Part shown: one piece after another, positions 22,288-34,620 of the stretch
Layout of the letters: each line of letters opens with the position of its first letter
How positions within the stretch are numbered: the stretch's first letter is position 1
Assembly (NCBI RefSeq): GCF_032884065.1
Contig: NC_088866.1
Coordinates: 55,808,068-55,872,067, forward strand
Length of the DNA stretch: 64,000 bases
Origin: Artemia franciscana
Lineage: Eukaryota > Arthropoda > Branchiopoda > Anostraca > Artemiidae
Direction: 5' to 3'
Translations under genes and position numbers: made by a program
Notes under the pieces: generated by a model
What the model was told of the DNA's origin: nothing
Databases searched by the model: none
The model's input: only the letters and a program-made list of their open reading frames with translations

Positions 22288-23985
22288 AACACTTCGTGGT
22301 AACGAACTGTAGTAAGGAGTGACCCAGCTCAATAGTAGCCGAAACTCTAAAAAATGGAATTTTGATACCAATAGTTACATCAAAATAATCACATTTTAAT
22401 GCTGATTTGAAATATATGAATTTCATCAAGTTTAGTCTTACACATCAAAAGTTGCAAGCCTGGGAAAATTTGCCTTATTTTAGAAAATAGGGGGAAACAC
22501 TCCCTAAAAGTATTATAATCTTAACGAAAATCACACCATCAGGTTCAGCGTATCAGAGAACCCTATTGTAGAAGTTTCAAGCTCCTATCTACAAAAATGC
22601 GGAATTTCGCTTTTTTTTGCCAGAAGACAGATCACGGATGCGTGTTTATTTGTTTTTTTGTTGTTTTTTTTTTTCCAGGGGTGATCGTACTGACCCAGTT
22701 GTCATAGAAAGTCGCGAGAGGGCTCATTATGAAGGAAATTAATAGTTCCAGTGCCCTTTTTAAGTGACCAAAAAATTGGAGGGGGCGCCTAGACCCCCTC
22801 CCACGCTCATTTTCCCCCCAAAGTCACCGGATCAAAATTCTGAGATAGCCATTTTATTCACCATAGTCGAAAAACCTAATAACTTTATCTTTGAGGACGA
22901 CTTACTCCCCCCCAATCCCCGTGAGAGGGGCTGCAAATTACAAACTTTAACCGTTGTTTACATATACTAATGGCTATTGGGAAGTGTACAGACGTTTTCA
23001 GGGGGATTTTTTTCGGTTTGAGGAGGGGGGTACGTGGGAGGATCTTTCCATGGAGGAATTTGTCATGGGGAAGAGAATTTCAATGAAGGGGCGCAGGACT
23101 TTCTAACATTATTTAAAAAAGAAACAATGCAAAAATAAATAAGACATTTTTTTCAACTGAAAGTAAGGAGCAGCATTAAAACTTAAAACAAACAGAAATT
23201 ATTACGCATATGAGGGGTTCACCTCCTCGTTACACCTCGCTATTTACGCTAAGGTATTTTTAGTAGTTTCAACTATTTATTCTTCAGCCTTTGTGATTCA
23301 GGGGTCATTATTAAGGAATTGGAACAAAATTCAAGTTTTAGTGTAAAAAGCGAAGTACTGACGAGGGGGTGAACCCCCTCATATACATAATAAAAACATA
23401 CAAATATAGAAATTCGTTAAGTAAGTTGATTCGTTATTTACGTATATTTTTACTAATGAAAACGTTCGTAAAAATTAAAATTTCTAGTTGCCCTTTTAAG
23501 TAATCAAAAAATTGGAGGGCAACTAGGCCTCCTCCCCCGCTCCTTTTTTCTCAAAATCGTCCGATTAAAACTATGAGACAGCCATTTAACCAAAAATAAT
23601 TAACATACAAATTTCGTTTTAGTTATTTATGTGCGGAGAGCCAAAATCAAAACATGCACTAATCGAAAAACGTTCAAAAATTAAATAAAAAACAAGTTTT
23701 TTTACTGAAAGTAAGGAGCGACATTAAAACTTAAGATGAACAGAAATTACTCCGTATATGAAAGGGGGCTTCTCATCCTCAACACCCCGCTCTTTACGCT
23801 AAAGTTTTTTACTGTTTTAAAAAGTTGAGTTAAGAGAAAATCAAACTTTAGCGTAAAGAGTGGGGTGTTGAGGAGGGGAAGCCCCTTTCATATACGGAGT
23901 AATTTCTGTTCATTTTAAGTTTTAATGTCGCTCCTTACTTTCAGTAAAAAAAAAACTTGTTTTTTATTTAATTTCTGAACGTTAA
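22288..23985 (+). mobile_element. Foldback-family element C, near complete
   Basis: It starts 'cttcgtggtaacgaactgta' (first bases diverged) and contains all modules in order: terminal module to about 22640, T-rich run, 'cttactccccccc' palindromic module, inner hairpin (ctctttacgcta...tgtaaaaagcga, 23240-23360), 'gtgcggagagcc' module and the terminal hairpin at 23700-23965. The end lies near 'atttctgaacgtt' at 23985, but no intact target copy is available to fix it. Confidence 0.7.
23700..23965. repeat. Long hairpin, arms about 120 bp ('aacacccc' variant)
   Basis: The left arm runs from 'ctgaaagtaaggagcgacat' to 'ctctttacgctaaag' and the right arm from 'ctttagcgtaaagagtgg' to 'atgtcgctccttactttcag'. 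Both arms carry the private variant aacacccc/ggggtgtt where most copies have aacgcccc/ggggcgtt. Confidence 0.85.
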
Positions 23986-24164
23986 TTTCTGAGGGAGCTC
24001 CTGTCGGGCTCCCTTTTTCAGTTGGAAGTGCTATTTTGACATACAAGAGAAATAAACTTGAAGACGATGAAATTAAAAAATAATTGATATTGAAAGTGAA
24101 AAAATATATTGAATCATCAGTGAAATGGACTGTTGCGGTTTTTGTATTCATCTTTCTTTGTTTG

Positions 24165-26795
24165 TATAATGTTTCTATGAGTATGGTATAGCTTCTATGT
24201 GTATAGTATAGTTTAGTTTCGAGTATAGTATAGTTTCGATGAGTGTAGTAATGTTTACTTTCGAATATAGTATAATTTCTAAGAGTGCAGTATAGCTTCT
24301 ATGAGTACAGCATAGTTTAGTTTCGAGTGTAGTATAGTTTCTATGAGTATAATATGGCTTCTATGAGTATAGTAATGTTTACTTTCGAGTGTGGTATAGT
24401 TTTTAAGAGTATAGAATAGCTTCTATGAGTATAGTATGGTTTAGCATCGAGTATACTAGTTTCAATGAATATAGTATAGCTTCTATAAGTATAGTACAGT
24501 TTAGTGTCGAGTATTGTAGAGTTTCTATGAGTGTAGTATTGCTTCTATGAGTATGCTATAGTTTAGTTTCGAGTGTTGTATAGTTTTAATGAGTATATAG
24601 TATAGGTTCTATGAGTATAGTATGGTTTAGTATCGAGTATACTACAGTTTCGATGAGTATAGTATAGCTTCTATGAGTATAGTACAGTTTAGTGTCGAGC
24701 ATTGTATGGTTTCTATGAGTATAGTATATCTTCTATGAGTACGGTATAGTTTAGTTTTGAGTATAGTATAGTTTCTACGAGTATAGTATATCTTCCTTGA
24801 GTATAGTAATGTTTACTTTCGAGTGTTGTATAGTTTCTAAGAGTGTAGAATAGCTTCTATGAATATAGTTTAGTTAAGTTGAGTATAGTATCGTTTCTAT
24901 GAGTGTAGTATAGCTTCTATGGGTATACTGTAGTTTAGTGTCGAGTGTTGTATAGTTTGTATGAGTATAGCATTGAGTATAGTATAGGTTAGTTTCGAGT
25001 ATAGTATAGTTTCTGCGAGTGTAGTATAGCTTTTATGACAATACTATAGTCTAGTTTCAAGTGTGGCATAGTTTGTATGAGAATAGCATAGCTTCTATGA
25101 GTATAGTATGGTTTAGTATCGAGTATACTATAGTTTCAATGAGTATAGTATAGCTTCTATGAGTGTAGTACAGTTTAGTGTCGAGTACTGTACAGTTTCA
25201 ATGATTATAGTGTAGCTTCTTTGAGTATAGTTATGTTTACTTTCGAGTGTAGTATAGTTTCTAAGAGTGTAGAATAGCTTTTATGAATATAGTATAGTTC
25301 AGTTTCGAGTATAGTATAGTTTCTATGAGTGTAGTGTAGTTTTTATGAGAATAATATAGCTTAGTTTCGAGTGTGGTATAGTTTGGTTGAGTATTGCATA
25401 GCTTCTGTGATTATAGTATGGTTTAGTATCGAGTATACTAAAGTTTCAATGAGTAAAGCATAGCTTCTATGAGTATAGTGTGGTTTAGTATCGAGTATTG
25501 TTTGGTTTCCATGAGTATAGTATAGCTTCTATGAGTGCGGTATAGTTTAGCTTCTATGAGTACGGTATAGCTTAGTTTTGAGTATAGTATAGTTTCTACG
25601 AGTATAGTATATCTTCCTTGAGTATAGTAATGTTTACTTTCGAGTGTATTATAGTTTCTAAGAGTGTAGAATAGCTTCTTTGAATATAGTTTAGTTTAGT
25701 TTTGAGTATAGTATAGTTTCTGTGAGTCTAGTATAGCTTCTATGAGTATACTACAGTTTAGTTTCGAGTGTTGTATAATTTGTATGAGTATTGCATAGCT
25801 TCTATGAGTACAGTTTAGGTTTGTTTCGAGTATAGTATAGTTTCTTCGAGTGTAGTATAGCTTTTATGACAATACTATAGTTTAGTTTCAAGTGTGACAT
25901 AGTTTGTATGAGAATAGCATAGCTTCTATGAGTATAGTGTGGTTTAGTATCGAGTATACTATAGTTTCAATGAGTATAGCATAGCTTCTATGAGTGTAGT
26001 ACAGTTTGGTGTCGAGTACCATACAGTTTCAATGATTATAGTATAGCTTCTATGAGTATAGTGATGTTTACTTTCGAGTTTAGTATAGTTTCTTAGAGTG
26101 TAGAATAGCTTTTGTGAGTATAGCATAGTTTAGTTTCGAGTATAGTATAGTTTCTATAAGTGTAGTATAGCTTTTATGAGAATAATATAGCTTAGTTTCG
26201 AGTGTGGTATTGTTTGGTTGAGTATCGCATAGCTTCTATGATTATAGTACGGTTTAGTATCAAGTATGCTATAGTTTCAATGCGTATAGCATAGCTTCTA
26301 TGAGTATAGTATGGTTTAGTATCAAGTATACCACAGTTTCGATGATTATAATATAGCTTCTATGAATATATTGCAGTTTAGTGTCGAGTATTTTACAGTT
26401 TCTATGAGTATAGTATAGCTTCTACGAGTACCTTATAGTTTAGTTTTTAGTATAGTATAGTTTTTACGAGTATAGTATAGCTTCTATGGGTATAGTAATA
26501 TTTGTTTTCGAGTTTAGTATAGTTTCTTAGAGCATAGTATAGCTTCTATGAATATAGTACAGTTTAGTTTCGAGTATAGTGTAATTTCTATGAGGGTAAT
26601 ATAGCTTCTACGAGTAAAGTATAGTTTAATCCAGAGTGTGGTGTAGTTTCTATGAGTATAGTATAGCTTGTATGAGTATAGTATGGTTTAGTTTCAAGTA
26701 TAGTATAGCATAATTTAGTTTCAATTCTCGTATAGTTTCTATGATTATGGAATAGCTTCTATGAGTATAGTGTAGTATAGTAAACTCATGTAGTA
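24165..26795. repeat. Minisatellite array with 20/20/22 bp, about 62 bp and about 825 bp periodicities
   Basis: The array is built from three related monomers: tttctatgagtatagtatag (20), cttctatgagtatagtatag (20) and one built on 'tttagtttcgagtatagta' (22), which together form a 62-bp unit repeated about 40 times. Longer blocks repeat again: 'tcttccttgagtatagtaat' at 24791 and 25612, and 'gtagtatagcttttatgaca' at 25021 and 25852, an offset of 821-831 bp over several hundred bases. It lies in a host intron and has no coding potential. Confidence 0.9.
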
Positions 26796-28560
26796 TTGTA
26801 AACTAAACATTCTTTCATTATTGTCTTTTACAGGTTTTTGTTCTTATGTTTCGGGATTTTGAAATACGAAGTTTAGTATTTAAACACAAAATACTTATTT
26901 AGTCAGTTATTTGGAAATAAATTGAAGTATATTTACGACCAAATGATTTGCATTTGTGTTTCGACTACTTTTTAAAGGTATATTACCCATCACGGTATTC
27001 AGCCTTGTCATTTAAAGTCCATTTTGTAAACTTATAGCAATTGTGTCCAGGAGTCTTCGGTGTTTCCATATTTTAAAATTGTATTTTCATACCAAATCAT
27101 GAGAACTTTACAACTTACATGAGTTGATTGCTATTTTAAGTATTGGAGGGCGTTGGGATGCTGACTTTCCCCTCAAACCTGTGGGTTACATATTGTTCAG
27201 AACAAGTAAAATAAAAACACTATTGACCATCTTAAAACTTATCATAGGAAGACTGAAAAATCATCGAAAACTAAAACGTCGTTTTGATTTCAGGACATTT
27301 TCAGTTTTAGGCAATTTTTCTTTTTTAATTTTGAAAAAAAAATTCACAAATTTCTTAAAAATCACTTTATGAATGGATTGAAACTTATGATTGAAAATCA
27401 GTATTGTTAATTATGAAGAGCTAGAAATGAGTTAATTTTTCGATTTGTTCAGAATGAGAGATTGAAATTAGTTATATCACCTTCCTTTCATTACGAATAG
27501 ACACAAGGAATCTGAATAAATAAATAGTTTGAATTAGCCATCATAATGTACAAAATCGCACGATGAAAATAAATTCAACACTGAACCATTGAGAAGGCTA
27601 TAGAAATACATCCAGGACAGTAAAACAAAAATTTAGCCACTTTTAAAACGACTCCGCTCTTCTTTGGATACCATCTAAGGGGCAAGTGACTCCATATCTG
27701 GTCGATACAGTTGTGTTGCTAGTCCAAAGGGGCAGCCGAAGTAGGAATTTCGCATATTTTAAAGAAAACTTTCTAATAACAGCAATATCACTGTAAGTGT
27801 AAAGCTACCAAAAAGGCGAAAGAACAAGCAAATGCGGGACCACAAAAGCATTGTAAAGAGATCCTAGGACACGGTTAATAAACTTGAATTTCATAGCAAA
27901 TAAAAAGTCATTAGCTTTCCTGCTCTCATTCGTAAAAAAAAAAATCTTTGAACAATGTTCGTGTTGCAAGCAAATTTTTTCCAATTAGTATTCCAAGGTA
28001 AGTAAGGTGATCTTGTACATGAACGACATTGGAACCTAGTGACAAACAGATTGGCTCTTGGGTATGGTGGTTAAAAAACTGCAAATCAGTTTTTTATTCT
28101 CGTTGAAATTGAGTCCGATTTGGTCATACTCCTGCCACAATAAACAGAAATTCTCTTTTATTCCAGTCTGTGTTCGACTAGTCTTTAGAATATCATCAGC
28201 GTAATTTGTAGCGAGACATCAACCCCTCTAAATACTTAGGTCATAACAGTTTTATGTTGAGGTTCAGCAATGCTATTATTGAATAGGGGTAGAGAAGCTA
28301 GAGCTCTCGGTCTAATACCTGTCTTAATCGGGATTTGTGGAGCAAGTTCAGTATTTGCGAGTGACTATCGCTAATCACATTAAAAAGAATTGTAATGGAG
28401 CGGGATATTCTAATATCTTGTAAATTATTTAGTGATTTTAATCCTTAGGTCTAGTTGTTCTCTTTACTCCTCTTCTTGTTCTTTTTTTCTCCTTGAGAAG
28501 TGTGCATCATCCTTCTTTTTTTAAGTTTAAGTTTAGTAATATTTGGAACTTACCTTTTAG

Positions 28561-29247
28561 GGTTTCAATGGCGGCTATAATGGTGGTGGTTCAGAAAAGC
28601 GTCGTGATATTGCACCAATTAAAGGTATCCTTGATGATAGATTGGGTATACCACCGTATTCGCCAAGAGGTGGTTCTGTCCACCGTCCAAGAAGAGATGG
28701 GCCCATGTTTCAAGTTAGAGAGCCAAGATTCATAGGTGATGTTGGTGATAAAAGACCTGCGACTGTTCCACGAAGGTCCTTTGGTAGCCTTATGTCTGGA
28801 GCTTCTTTGGTAGGTCATGAAAGGAAGTCAGTTGCTCCCCAAAAATCTTGGGAACAGCCAGCAGCCCGGTCACCATCTTGGCCAACTCTACCACAGATGC
28901 CATTGGTCGCAAATTCACCTCAACAGTCAGGGCAATTATGGAATCACTCAGGTTACCAGTACAATAATGCTTCTACATCATATGGAGTTACAGTTAGTCC
29001 TGATGCTGCAACTTCTCTGGTGGGTCGGGAAAGGAAAGTAGTTGCTCCCCGCAAACCTTGGGGGCAGTCAGCAGCCCGGTCACCATCGCTGCCAACTCCA
29101 CAACAGGGGCCACCGGTCACTGATTCATGGAATCAGTCTGGTCACCAGTACAGTGGTACTTCTACTACAACATATCCTCGGTACCAACAGAGTGCTCGGA
29201 ATGGACAAAGTTTTGATCCGGTTTCATCATGGACTAAACAGCAACAG
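28561..29247 (+). CDS. Host gene exon 3: Gly-rich start and two copies of a Pro/Ser/Trp repeat
   Basis: Acceptor 'aacttaccttttag' and donor 'gtactaaaac' at 29248. The exon is 687 bp, phase 0 on both sides, and open throughout (229 codons). It begins with the Gly/Tyr-rich GFNGGYNGGGSEKRRD, then PIKGILDDR and 'SPRGGSVHRPRRDGPMF' (an RGG-like patch). It then holds two copies of an about 65-residue repeat: SLVGHERKSVAP...SWEQPAARSPSWPT and SLVGRERKVVAP...PWGQSAARSPSLPT, each followed by a Gln/Tyr/Ser-rich stretch. It ends in KQQQ. The Met at 28642 is internal, not a start. Composition suggests a disordered RNA-binding or scaffold protein, but no domain allows a functional name. Confidence 0.85.
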
Positions 29248-29294
29248 GTACTAAAACAAAATTTTCTTTTTTTAATTTGTTCTAATGTTCAACA

Positions 29295-29822
29295 ATGACG
29301 AAGCTAAAGAAAGAAAGAAAAAGAGAGAGACGGAGGGAGAGAGAGGAAGATTGATAGATAGTGAGAGAGAGAGGGGGATAGGGAGAAAGAAAATGAGAGA
29401 GACAGAAAAGAAAGAGATAGTGAGAAAGAAGGAGAGAAAGAGAGAGATAGTGAGAGAGAGAAAGAAAGCGAGAGATAGAGAGGAGAAATAGAGAGAGGGG
29501 GAGAGAGAGAAGGAGGGAGGAGAAAGAGAGAGGTAGAGAGAGAAAGAGAGAGGTGAAGGGAAGAGAGAGGAGAGAGTGAGAGAAAGGAAGATGGAGAGGG
29601 ATAGGGAGAGAGAGGGAAAGGGGGAAGGAGATGGGAAGGGGGAGAAAGAGAGAGAGGGATGGGAGAAAGAGAGAGAGGGGAAGGGGTTGGAAGAGACTTG
29701 ACAAAGCTCGAAATAGGCCGGTTTTGAAAATTCACAAGTTAATGAGAAAGGAAGACAAGCTGCCTCTTTCTCTCTCTCTCTCTCTCTTTTTCTCTTTCTC
29801 TCTTGCTTTCTTTCTTTCTCTG
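29295..29822. repeat. GA-rich microsatellite region, then a CT tract
   Basis: About 400 bp of interrupted (GA)n/(GAAA)n purine-only sequence at 29295-29700, followed by a (CT)n/(CTTT)n tract at 29765-29822. The long frames of Arg/Glu/Lys or Leu/Ser on both strands reflect composition only. The tract lies in the intron just after exon 3. Confidence 0.9.
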
Positions 29823-30400
29823 TGTTAGTATGATATTTGAAAAAATGTTATCTTTCAATGATATTTTCCTTAATAAATCTTAGTCTGCATGTATCTATCG
29901 GTAGATTTATCCTATATGTTTATGGACTGAAGAGATTGATTCATTTTCATCCTTACTGTCTTGCACATTTGTCAGCAAAGTTTTTCAAACCATTTTTAAG
30001 GTGGGCAAGATTCAAAGATCCTTAACCAGTTTGTGTAAGCTGATGATATTTCTGTGGAAATCCTGATTGATAACGTGATACACTAGGCTATGTAATTCTT
30101 CTTGATAAATTGGAGAATACAGGAGTTTGTGGAATGGCTTTTGATTTAATAAAATTGTATTCACCTCATAGAAGTTCTAAAGTCCAAGTTGGTGATAAAT
30201 CGTCTAGAAATTTACCGTTTGGATATTTTGAGCTTTATCAGAAATCCGTACTTGAGCTGATAGTTTTTGTTATTTATATGAGTTATCTTCCAATTTGCTT
30301 GCCTTTAGGTGATGAATTGCAAATATTGCTTCAAAAGAATACAGCAACTATTTTGAGGGCAGAAAAAAGGGCTGGCAATTCTCCCCGGAAATTGTTGCTC

Positions 30401-31289
<889 letters not shown>

Positions 31290-31290
<1 letters not shown>

Positions 31291-32296
31291 AATGTTAGTA
31301 GGAAGTCTCAAACCGAAAATTTGCAACTATTACAAGTTGCAAAATAGGGATCTATTTTGACAAGGGATTCCAACTTCAAAAATATTAAAAAGGAAAACCA
31401 AAGCTTGAAGCTTAGTACATATCGTCTGGACTTTTATCTTTTGGACCTTAATAATCAAATATCTTTGAAAAGACACTGTAGAAGAAAGAATACCTATCTA
31501 ATCGCAGCCTGTTATATAATGTCAGTAGGAAGGCTCAAAAACGAAAATTTGCAATTATTACAAATGATGATTATCTATTTTGACAAGGGATTACAACTTC
31601 AAAAATGTTAAAAAAGAAAATCAAATTTGAAGCTTAGTACATATCGTTATCAGAAATCGGACTAGCTTTAATAATGAAATATATTTGAACAGACACAATT
31701 TGAAAAGACATTAAATTGCGTAAAGGGCAAAAACTGGTAATTGCAAAAATATTTTTATGTATTTTAACAAAGGATTAAAACAATTTAAAAATGTTAAAAA
31801 AGAAAAACGGAAGTTTGAACCTTAGTAAAAATCGTTGTTAGACATTGGACTTCCTTTAATAATCAAATATCTTTGAACAGATACAATATGGAAAGACGTT
31901 TGCGTAAAGAGCAAAAAACTGATAATTGCAAAAATGGTTGTATATATTTCAATAAGGGATTGCAACAATTCAAAAACCATAAAAAAAAAATCAAAGACTT
32001 GAGGCTTAGTATATATCGTTGTTAGAAATTGGGCTTTATTTAATAATCAAATATTTTTGGAAAGTCCCCAATATTTATCCAGTAAAGACACCAGTAATTA
32101 TCTGCGATTAGAAGACAAGCGACAGTGACAATCCATATACAGAAGCATTTCGTGTGTCGAGTGCTGGGGTCAGGCGGCTGGTAATTGCGGAAATATTTGT
32201 ATTTATTTTAACAAGAGATTACAACAATCTAAAGACCTTAATAAAGAAACCAGAAGTTTGAAGCTTAGTAGATATCGTTGTTAGAAATCGGACTTG
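31290..32296. repeat. Diverged tandem array, about 185-bp unit, five units
   Basis: The cassette 'acaagggatt(a)caacttcaaa', then 'gaagcttagtacatatcgtt', then 'gaaatcggact' begins near 31358, 31578, 31762, 31947 and 32206. The last unit is interrupted after 'atcggacttgctttt' by foldback element D, and the sequence expected next (aataatcaaatattt) appears after that element at 33728. Confidence 0.75.
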
Positions 32297-33727
32297 CTTT
32301 TCAAACAGTTCGTGGTAACGAACTGTAGTGTGGAGTGACCCGGCTCAATAGTAAACGAAACTCTAAAAAACGGAATTTGATACTAAAAGATAAATCAAAA
32401 GAATCGGATTTTCATGCTGATCTTAAATATATAAGTTTCATCAAATTTAGTCTTTGTCATCGAAAGTTACGAGCCTGAGAAAATTTGTCTTATTTTGGAA
32501 AATAGGGGAAACACCCCCTAAACGTCGTAGAATCTTAACAAAAATCACACCATCACATTCAGCGTATCAGAGAACCCTTTTGCAAAAATTTCAAGCTCCT
32601 ATCCACAAAAATATGTAATTTCGTATATTTTGCCATAAGACAGATCACGGGTGCGTGTTTATTTGTTTCTTTTTTTCTTTTGCAGTGTTTACATACAGTA
32701 ATGGTTATTGGGAAGTGTATAGACGTTTTAGGGAGCTTTTTTTGGTTTGAGGGGAGGCTTTGAGGGGAGGGGGCTATGTGGGAGGATCTTTGCTTTGATA
32801 AATATGTCATGGGTAAGAGAAATTCAATGAAAAGGGCGCAGGATTTTCTAGCATTACTATAAAAAAAAACAATGAAAAAATAAACATGAAAATGTTTTTT
32901 CAATCGAAAGTAAGGAATAGCATTAAAACTTAAAACGAAAAGTGATTATTACGCATATGAGGGGTTCTTCTCCTCCTAAATACCTCGTTCTTTATGCTAA
33001 AGTATTTTTAGTAATTTCAACTATTTATTCTATGGCCTTTCTGATTCAGGGGTCATTCTTAAAGAATTGGGAGAAAACTTAAGCTTTAGAGTAAAGAGCG
33101 AGGTATTAACGAGGGGACAAACCCCCTCATATACAAAATAAAAATATAAGAATATAGAAGTTTGTTACGTAAGTTAATTCTCAAGTTACGTATGTTTTCT
33201 ACTAATAAAACGTTCGTTAAAAATTAAAAGTTCTAGTTGCCTTTTTAAGTAACCGAAAAATTGGAGGGCAACTAGACCTCCTTCCCCACCCCCTATTTCT
33301 CAAAATCGTCTGATCAAAACTAAGAGAAAGCAATTTAGCCAAAAAAAAGAATTAATATGCAAATTTCATTTTAATAATTTATGTGCGGAGAGCCAAAATC
33401 AAACATGCATTAATTCAAAAATGTTCAGAAATTAAATAAAAAAACTAGTTTTCTTAACTGAAAGTAAGGAGCGACATTAAAATTAAGACCAACATAAATT
33501 ACTCCGTGTATTAAAGGGGCTGTTCCCTTCTCAACGCCCCGCTCTTTAAGCTAAAGTTTTTTACTGTTTAATAAAGTAGAATTGAGAGAAAGAGTCAAAC
33601 TTGAGCGTAAAGAGTGAGGCGTTGAGGAGAAAAAGCCCCTTTCATATACGGAGTAATTTCTGTTCGTTCTAAGTTTTAATGTCGCTCCTTAATTTCAGTT
33701 AAAAAACTAGTTTTTTTTTATTTAATA
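32297..33727 (+). mobile_element. Foldback-family element D, inserted in the 185-bp array
   Basis: It starts caaacagttcgtggtaacga after four Ts and ends '...ctagttttttttattta'. Both flanks rejoin into the array unit, fixing the ends within a few bases. It lacks the middle palindromic module seen in element C. The segment 32983-33556 recurs almost unchanged, inverted, at 34252-40672 (see that entry). The terminal hairpin lies at about 33450-33720 with arms that match imperfectly. Confidence 0.75.
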
Positions 33728-33884
33728 TTATCAAATATTTATATATATAAATATATATATATATATAAGTACCTAGTAATCTTGGTTGTTTGCATATATT
33801 AAAGTTTTATTCCATATCAGATCATGAGAAACATGAGAACATGCACATGAATTGATTATTGTTTAAATTAAATAAAAAAAAAAC

Positions 33885-34160
33885 TATTTTTTTTAGCTGA
33901 AAGTAAGGAGCGACATTAAAACTTAAAACGAACAGAAATTACTCCGTATATAAAATGGGTTGTCCCCTCCGCAATCCCTCGCTCTTTACGCTAAAGCTTT
34001 TAATTGTTTTAAAAAGTAGAATTGTGGCAAAGAGTCAAACGTTAGCGTAAAGAGCGAGGGATTGCGGAGGGGACAACCCATTTCATATACGGAGTAATTT
34101 CTGTTTGTTTTAAGTTTTAATGTCGCTCCTTACTTTCAGCTAAAAAAATTATTTTTTTTA
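33885..34160. repeat. Long hairpin, arms about 125 bp, nearly perfect
   Basis: The arms from 'agctgaaagtaaggagcgac' to 'ctctttacgctaaagc' and from 'gttagcgtaaagagcgag' to 'gtcgctccttactttcagct' are complementary with very few mismatches. Both share 'tgggttgtcccctccgcaat' in either sense, like the hairpin at 16.7 kb. Confidence 0.85.
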
Positions 34161-34620
34161 TTTAATTTCTGAACGTTTTTGAATTAATGCATGTTTGGTT
34201 TTGGCTCTCCGCACATAAATTTTGCGGTCTAGTTGCCCTCCAATTTTTCGGTAAAACTTTAGCTTAAAGAGCGGGGCGTTGAGAAGGGAACAGCCCCTTT
34301 AATACACGGAGTAATTTATGTTGGTCTTAAGTTTTAATGTCGCTCCTTACTTTCAGTTAAAAAAACTAGTTTTTTTATTTAATTTCTGAACATTTTTGAA
34401 TTAATGCATGTTTGATTTTGGCTCTCCGCACATAAATTATTAAAATGAAATTTGCATATTAATTCTTTTTTTGGCTAAATTGCTTTCTCTTAGTTTTGAT
34501 CAGACGATTTTGAGAAATAAGGGGTGGGGAAGGAGGTCTAGTTGCCCTCCAATTTTTCGGTTACTTAAAAAGGCAACTAGAACTTTTAATTTTTAACGAA
34601 CGTTTTTATTAGTAGATTAA

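Larger units (their letters stand above)
27050..30400 (+). repeat. Duplicated block A (exon 3 plus flanking introns)
   Basis: Co-linear matches to block B occur at: 27060-27120 with 33790-33865 ('aaatcatgagaa...gattg'); 27228 with 42045 and 42178 ('aggaagactgaaa'); about 28365 with 42556 ('actatcgct'); 28480 with 42683 ('ctccttgaga'); the exons; 29248-29310 with 43321-43385 ('gtactaaaa', 'tgacgaagataaag'); and about 29970-30070 with 46570-46690 ('cagcaaag', 'taagctgatg', 'aaatcctg'). Identity is moderate, so the duplication is old. Confidence 0.75.

Noticed and set aside
24165-26795. CRISPR-like regular array
   Set aside because: Monomers are contiguous with no unique spacers, and the sequence is clearly eukaryotic.
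29282-29735. Ser/Leu/Pro-rich and Arg/Glu-rich frames of up to 143 codons
   Set aside because: Purine-only GA repeat; no stop codons arise by composition.
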